This document shows positions 5,237-5,464 of a stretch of 5,464 nucleotides of DNA, in pieces (the first letter of the stretch is position 1; every line of letters starts with the position of its first letter). The translations under genes were made by a program, and so were the position numbers. The stretch is taken from contig USHL01000103.1 in NCBI GenBank assembly GCA_900554525.1, forward strand, positions 1 to 5,464. Reading direction: 5' to 3'. The DNA is from an uncultured Oscillospiraceae bacterium. GTDB lineage: Bacteria; Bacillota; Clostridia; Oscillospirales; Acutalibacteraceae. The notes under the pieces were generated by a model. The model searched no databases. It worked only from the letters and a program-made list of their open reading frames with translations, and was not told the DNA's origin.

Positions 5237-5266
5237 TTGATTTATATACACAGTATGCGATATAAT
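5237..5266 (+). promoter_or_regulatory. Probable promoter of the SLOG-domain gene
   Basis: TTGATT (5237-5242) and TATAAT (5261-5266) are separated by 18 nt, matching consensus at 4/6 and 6/6. The predicted start near 5273 leaves about 20 nt before ATG 5294, with only a weak GGGG (5282-5285) as ribosome binding site. It is divergent to the XRE promoter. Confidence 0.65.
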
Positions 5267-5293
5267 AAACAAAAAATGATTGGGGTTTTATTT

Positions 5294-5464
5294 ATGAAAG
5301 AAATAACTGCCTGCTTCACAGGACACAGAAGTTTACCTGATGACAAATTAAATCAATTATCCGAAACACTGAAAGCAACGATATGCGAAGCGTATAATAA
5401 AGGCTATCGCTGTTTCTGCTCAGGCGGAGCGATCGGTTTTGATTTACTCGCCGCTGAGGCTGTT
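5294..5464 (+). CDS. DUF1273/YpsA-type SLOG-domain protein, N-terminal part (3' end outside window)
   Basis: The first 57 codons are visible and the frame is open to the window edge. CFTGHRSLP (residues 7-15) and CSGGAIGFDLLAAE (residues 42-55) are the two signature segments of DUF1273/YpsA-like SLOG proteins: a first beta strand ending in a GHR loop, and a GG-x-x-G-x-D nucleotide-contact loop. SLOG folds, related to DprA and lysine decarboxylase-like proteins, bind nucleotides or nucleotide-derived ligands. Full-length relatives are about 180 aa, so roughly two thirds is missing. It reads away from the XRE gene from its own promoter. The ATG at 5294 is the first in frame and sits right after the predicted leader. 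Whether it belongs to the XRE-MNT-HEPN cassette cannot be decided here. Confidence 0.82.
   Translation, partial: MKEITACFTGHRSLPDDKLNQLSETLKATICEAYNKGYRCFCSGGAIGFDLLAAEAV

Larger units (their letters stand above)
5171..5266. repeat. Inverted 10-bp repeat ATTATATCGC / GCGATATAAT in the divergent intergenic region
   Basis: ATTATATCGC at 5171-5180 covers the XRE start codon, and its exact reverse complement GCGATATAAT at 5257-5266 covers the -10 box of the plus-strand promoter. A partial copy, ATTATATC, lies at 5199-5206 over the XRE -10 box. The spacing of three related words over two -10 boxes and a start codon could mark regulator sites, but -10 sequences are themselves TATAAT-like, which inflates the match. 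Confidence 0.45.

Noticed and set aside
4985..5272. 95-codon minus-strand frame across the XRE gene and intergenic region
   Set aside because: It crosses both divergent promoters, is rich in Arg/Asn/Lys without a fold pattern, and overlaps the clear XRE gene in another frame.
1..5464. CRISPR arrays, tRNA genes, insertion sequences or attachment sites
   Set aside because: No regularly spaced repeats, cloverleaf-like segments, transposase motifs or long terminal repeats were seen on reading either strand.

Overview
The window reads as bacterial accessory DNA from a Gram-positive, Clostridia-like host. This is inferred from near-consensus AGGAGG-type ribosome binding sites, GTG and TTG starts, tight gene packing, AT-rich promoters and the protein families present. 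No rRNA, tRNA, integrase, transposase or CRISPR array is visible, so the exact taxon and the element's borders cannot be fixed.

Region 1 (2-3999, plus strand) is one compact run of six genes. It begins inside a Rad50/SMC-like coiled-coil ATPase. This is followed with no gap by a CHC2/Toprim-like DNA primase, then a 65-residue DpnD/PcfM-like protein, a 76-residue unknown protein, a 183-residue putative zinc-ribbon protein, and a 323-residue protein with a C-terminal coiled coil (possibly DUF6744-like). The coupled starts and small gaps suggest one transcript. The combination resembles a DNA-replication/processing segment of an integrative conjugative element or prophage. A 13-bp hairpin at 4005-4034 closes the run and is shared with the genes that converge from the right.

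Region 2 (4039-5172, minus strand) holds an XRE regulator, then an MNT-type nucleotidyltransferase and a HEPN protein that overlap by 11 nt. This is the layout of an MNT/HEPN (MntA/HepT) toxin-antitoxin module. The MNT gene has its own near-consensus promoter (TTGACC-17-TATAAT). A perfect GTCAAT-N5-ATTGAC palindrome covers the -35 box, just past the XRE stop codon, so XRE control of the module is a reasonable hypothesis. The sequence context favours a GTG start for MNT and a TTG start for HEPN.

Region 3 (5173-5464) is a divergent intergenic region of 121 bp with promoters in both directions and repeated ATTATATC/GATATAAT words. It is followed by the first 57 codons of a DUF1273/YpsA-type SLOG-domain gene that runs off the window.

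The parts most worth follow-up are the ATPase-primase gene pair with its unnamed small partners, and the compact promoter/palindrome arrangement of the XRE-MNT-HEPN cassette.
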